A stretch of 15,764 bases of DNA, taken from NCBI GenBank assembly GCA_050288085.1, contig JBNKDD010000122.1:1-15764 (forward strand). The letters run 5' to 3'. Each line of letters begins with the position of its first letter. Position 1 is the first letter of the stretch. Both the position numbers and the translations under genes were made by a program. Positions 13,357 to 15,764 of the stretch are shown piece by piece. The stretch is from JBNKDD01 sp050288085. GTDB taxonomy: Bacteria; Chloroflexota; Anaerolineae; Aggregatilineales; UBA3940. The notes beneath the pieces are model-generated. The model ran no database searches. It saw nothing but the letters and a program-made list of their open reading frames with translations, and was not told the DNA's origin.

Positions 13357-14454
13357 ATGACAGAGATACTGGTTATTGAAGATGATCCACTCAACCAGGA
13401 AGCAATATCAGCCACCCTGAAACACGCCGGTTATCAGGTCACTCTGGCAGAAAATGGGGCCTTTGGCGTCGAACTGGCCCGGTCAAACCAACCCGACCTG
13501 ATCATCTGTGATGTGATGATGCCCTGGATGGGTGGGCATGAAGTCCTCCAACTGCTGCGCAACGACTCGAAAACAGCCAATATTCCCTTCATCTTCCTGA
13601 CGGCCAAAACAGAATACGCAGCGGTCCGGCAGGGGATGAACCTCGGCGCGGACGATTACCTGACCAAGCCTTTTATCGCTCAGGAGCTTATTGAAGCTAT
13701 CCGTACCCGGTTAGAACGGCGGGCATCAATTGACAAGGAATATGCCCGGCGGCTTGGCAATCTGGAAGGGGCAGTTATCCACACACTGCCGCAGGAAATT
13801 GTCGCCCCACTGAACACCATTCTGGGCTATTCTGATCTGATCGTCAGCGACTCGGATGACATACCTAAATCGCAGATTGTCGAGCTGGTCGGGGAGATCA
13901 ATACCTCAAGCACGAAGCTGTTCCGGCTGGTAGAGAATATCATCACCTATGCCCGGATCGAGATGCGAAAGAAGGATATCGATACCCTGAACGTCGATAT
14001 CCGCCGGGAATTCGAAACGGAAGTCTCCCAGGATTATATTGCATCAATTGTCAAAAGGGAGGCCGCTCACTACCGGCGCGAAAGCGATGTAGAACTGGAT
14101 ATTCCGCAGGCTGTCTGCTTCCCGGTCTTCCGTGATGACCTGGCGAAGATCATCCGGGAGCTGGTCGATAACGCCTTCAAGTTTTCGGAGCCGGGTACAC
14201 CGGTCAAGCTGAGTGCCCGGTCGCGACCCGGCCACTGTGTGCTGTGCGTTCGGAATGAAGGGCGTGGGATGACGCCGGGGCAGATCGCCCGGATCGGTGA
14301 ATATGTGCAGTTTGAACGGCGGCTGCAAGCCGATCAGGGCTTAGGGCTGGGGTTGGCGATTGTCAAAGGGCTGGTGGAAATTTATGGCGGCGAACTGGCG
14401 ATCACAAGCACACCCAACCAACACACGACTGTTCAGGTCATCCTGATGGAATAG
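13357..14454 (+). CDS. Receiver-histidine kinase fusion lacking key catalytic residues (probable pseudokinase)
   Basis: A cytoplasmic 365-residue protein. The REC domain (1-120) is intact: IEDD (Asp9-Asp10), phospho-acceptor Asp52 in LIICDVMMPWMGG, Thr82, and Lys104 in TKPF. A kinase-like module follows. The HisKA position reads LPQEIVAPLNTILGYSD, so the usual S-H-E-L-R-T-P-L-N His is Gln146. The ATPase has the N-box Asn272 (ELVDNAFKF), but its G1 box reads NEGRGM (300-305), with Asn300 in place of the Asp that contacts adenine. The G2 box GLGLGL (328-333) is kept. His142, one helical turn earlier, is the only nearby alternative acceptor. ATG 13357 has GAGGTG six bases upstream and is much better than GTG 13306. 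It is likely a phosphorylation-dependent scaffold rather than a kinase. Confidence 0.9.
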   Translation: MTEILVIEDDPLNQEAISATLKHAGYQVTLAENGAFGVELARSNQPDLIICDVMMPWMGGHEVLQLLRNDSKTANIPFIFLTAKTEYAAVRQGMNLGADDYLTKPFIAQELIEAIRTRLERRASIDKEYARRLGNLEGAVIHTLPQEIVAPLNTILGYSDLIVSDSDDIPKSQIVELVGEINTSSTKLFRLVENIITYARIEMRKKDIDTLNVDIRREFETEVSQDYIASIVKREAAHYRRESDVELDIPQAVCFPVFRDDLAKIIRELVDNAFKFSEPGTPVKLSARSRPGHCVLCVRNEGRGMTPGQIARIGEYVQFERRLQADQGLGLGLAIVKGLVEIYGGELAITSTPNQHTTVQVILME

Positions 14455-14469
14455 TAAGTCTCTCCACAA

Positions 14470-14519
14470 GAAGGAAAACGAACGAGGAGGCACCATAACC
14501 TCCTCGTTCGTTTTCCTTC
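14470..14519. terminator. Strong bidirectional terminator hairpin (21-bp stem)
   Basis: A perfect 21-bp inverted repeat with an 8-base loop: the left arm is 14470-14490, the right arm 14499-14519, and the right arm carries a CGTTCGTTTTCCTTC pattern that is pyrimidine-rich at its end. It lies between the convergent receiver-pseudokinase gene, which stops 15 bases before it, and the pentapeptide gene. It is long for an intrinsic terminator, so a role as an mRNA stabiliser or RNase III-type site is also possible. Confidence 0.85.
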
Positions 14520-14544
14520 AAGGTCATTGCTGTATGTTCGACCA

Positions 14545-15339
14545 TTAATGATTCTCTGGAAAGATGACGAGGCCGCAATTCTCTAACAAATTTTGCATCT
14601 GACTTTCAAATATTTTTGCGCCATGCAAGTCAATTGTGCGAATATCAAAAGAGGCGATGTTCGCACCTCTTAGATCGGCCTTCTCGAATTTAGCATATCG
14701 GACAGTTGTGCCACTCAGATTACTTCCAACCAATACAGCTTCCGTAAAATTTACTTCATCGAGGTTTGCCCATCGGAAGTCGGTTAGGGAAGCATCGCAC
14801 TTCGACAATTGAGCACCTCTTAGATCGGCATAATGCATAATGTTATTTATGAGCCTGGCTGAACTATTGAAATTGGCACGGAAAAACTTAGTAGAGGTTG
14901 CTTTGGAATCCTCTATGGTAATGCGAAACACATTTGCTCCCTCAAAAACACAGAAAGATAGGTCGCAGTTCATAAATGTTGCTGAATGGAGATTCGCCCT
15001 GAGAAATTTGCAGCCCCCCGGAGGATAAATAGATTGCGATCTTCTTGATTCCGTTGGGGAGTTGGGATCGAAAAAGCTGCAATTTTCAAAGACTGCATCT
15101 TCTAGATCGGCATTGGACAGATTACACGATCTAAACATTACCGAAGTACACTTAAGCCCTATCCAACTTACCTTCGTGAAATCAACTCTATCGAACACAC
15201 AGTTTCTAAATGTGAGATCATTGGCTTTGTTTTTCGCGAAAACAGCATCTTTTATAAGGATATTTCGAAAAGACTTTCCATTAGCAAGACTTTCCAGAAA
15301 TTCCTGTTCGCCAATTAGTTTATAGTCATCTTTCTCCAT
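14545..15339 (-). CDS. Pentapeptide-repeat protein (264 aa)
   Basis: Most of the protein (about 25-250) is built of A(D/N)LXX-type five-residue repeats, forming a right-handed quadrilateral beta-helix: CNLSNADLEDAVFENCSF, ADLRGAQLSKCDASLTDF, ANLDEVNFTEAVLVGSNL and KADLRGANIASFDIRTIDL. The helix is interrupted near residues 91-110 by a Ser/Pro-rich loop. The C-terminal tail QMQNLLENCGLVIFP ends the solenoid as a short helix and strand. There is no signal peptide or membrane segment. Known relatives include DNA mimics that protect gyrase, but nothing shows that here. The start is well supported by AAGGAG (15345-15350) a few bases before the ATG. It is AT-rich compared with the core genes, and its promoter may use TTGACA at 15404-15409 on the minus strand, though no clear -10 follows. 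Confidence 0.9.
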   Translation of the reverse strand: MEKDDYKLIGEQEFLESLANGKSFRNILIKDAVFAKNKANDLTFRNCVFDRVDFTKVSWIGLKCTSVMFRSCNLSNADLEDAVFENCSFFDPNSPTESRRSQSIYPPGGCKFLRANLHSATFMNCDLSFCVFEGANVFRITIEDSKATSTKFFRANFNSSARLINNIMHYADLRGAQLSKCDASLTDFRWANLDEVNFTEAVLVGSNLSGTTVRYAKFEKADLRGANIASFDIRTIDLHGAKIFESQMQNLLENCGLVIFPENH

Positions 15340-15649
15340 AAATTCTCCTTAAAAATTGAGGCTACAACAAAAGAAATGGCAATTCCTGAGAAAACATGGA
15401 ACTTGTCAACGCCTGTATTTAGTATTGAACTCTGGAGGGCAGGTACCGAGACCAGGAAAAGAAGGGGCTACTTTAGCAAGAATAGCGTTGGTTAACAATA
15501 AGGTTCTTCTTGTACATACCTGTGTCTCATAGAAGCGGGAAATAGTGGGTAATTGACGAAGGCTGGTTCTCATGAGACTGGAGTTTCGCATTTTTTAAAG
15601 TGAGCTATTTTGGGCGAAACTCCAGTTTTTCATTCAATTTTTCAAGGTG
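15340..15649. other. Intergenic region, no convincing gene
   Basis: A 310-base gap between the pentapeptide gene and the partial gene at the right edge. A 61-codon minus-strand frame at 15406-15591 has no ribosome site or recognisable features and overlaps the inverted repeat, so I do not call it. Apart from that repeat at 15577-15626 and the TTGACA noted for the pentapeptide gene, nothing is visible. Confidence 0.5.
15577..15626. repeat. 13-bp inverted repeat with T-rich tail
   Basis: ACTGGAGTTTCGC (15577-15589) and GCGAAACTCCAGT (15614-15626) pair perfectly across a 24-base AT-rich loop and are followed on the plus strand by TTTT. It lies 24 bases beyond the stop of the minus-strand gene at the right edge, so it may terminate that gene's transcript, but the T-run is on the wrong side for it. 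A small dispersed repeat is the alternative. An 8-base palindrome CTCATGAG overlaps its left end. Confidence 0.6.
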
Positions 15650-15764
15650 TCAGGGAGTGTCGTCCTCATCCTCTTCGACTTCAGACTGAACGGACGGCTG
15701 ATCATTGTCGCGGCGGACGTAGTGCCTCACCCCGAAGACCACCAGCAGAATAACCGCAAGATAC
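15650..15764 (-). CDS. Partial membrane protein, C-terminal 37 residues
   Basis: A minus-strand frame enters from the right edge and ends in TGA at 15650-15652. The visible residues start with a hydrophobic segment YLAVILLVVFGV, continue with a positively charged flank RHYVRR, and finish with an acidic tail ending EEDEDDTP. This is what the C-terminal end of a single-pass or polytopic membrane protein looks like: one transmembrane helix, an RR stop-transfer flank placing the tail in the cytoplasm, and an acidic end. GC-rich codons support it being coding. The product cannot be identified because the rest lies outside the window. Confidence 0.65.
   Translation of the reverse strand, partial: YLAVILLVVFGVRHYVRRDNDQPSVQSEVEEDEDDTP

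Noticed and set aside
15406..15591. A 61-codon minus-strand frame between the pentapeptide gene and the right-edge gene
   Set aside because: There is no ribosome site or domain, its composition is unlike the neighbours, and it runs into the 15577-15626 inverted repeat.

Overview
The window looks like a chromosomal segment of a bacterium, most plausibly a member of the Chloroflexota (Anaerolineae-like). This is inferred from the mix of free-standing receiver domains, lipoprotein substrate-binding proteins without transporters, WD40 and HEAT-repeat proteins, a Cache/HAMP histidine kinase and a lipoprotein HtrA. No rRNA, tRNA, phage or transposase gene is present to fix the taxonomy. Base composition is uneven: roughly 1-2130 and 14545-15400 are AT-richer than the GC-rich core around 8000-11850, which suggests accessory ends around a more ancestral middle.

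Left part (3-2481, + strand): the C-terminal part of a WD40 beta-propeller protein, two unrecognised small proteins, a HEAT-repeat protein and another small unrecognised protein, all tandem and closely spaced. A long hairpin at 2485-2516 separates them from a minus-strand operon.

Signalling operon (6582 to 2539, - strand): in transcription order, a stand-alone receiver, a PstS-like lipoprotein, a two-TM Cache-type histidine kinase with HAMP, and two more stand-alone receivers joined by a 1-base and a 4-base overlap. No permease, ATPase, HPt or DNA-binding output domain is encoded with it. It therefore looks like a sensory unit that reads a solute-binding protein and signals through CheY-like proteins.

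Stress genes (6842-9251, + strand): divergently transcribed from the operon is a CbpA-type J-protein, then a 220-base gap packed with four successive inverted repeats, then a lipoprotein HtrA/Deg serine protease with a complete catalytic triad.

Middle (9252-11851, + strand): a class-V aminotransferase-fold PLP enzyme bracketed by two direct copies of a roughly 90-98 base cloverleaf-like repeat (9271-9368 and 10622-10710), then a protein with HEAT repeats behind a possible degenerate kinase-dimerisation-like helical region.

Right part (11936-15764): an ABC_sub_bind-family lipoprotein (- strand) is divergent from a receiver-histidine-kinase fusion (+ strand). The fusion has lost both the phospho-acceptor His (Gln146) and the adenine-contacting Asp of the ATPase G1 box (Asn300), so it is a probable pseudokinase. 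A 21-bp perfect hairpin ends this gene and faces a minus-strand pentapeptide-repeat protein. At the right edge, the last 37 codons of another minus-strand gene, a membrane-anchored protein with an acidic tail, enter the window.

The most interesting theme is two separate pairings of an orphan solute-binding lipoprotein with an unusual receiver/kinase module. The covarying repeat pair and the multi-hairpin spacer come next.
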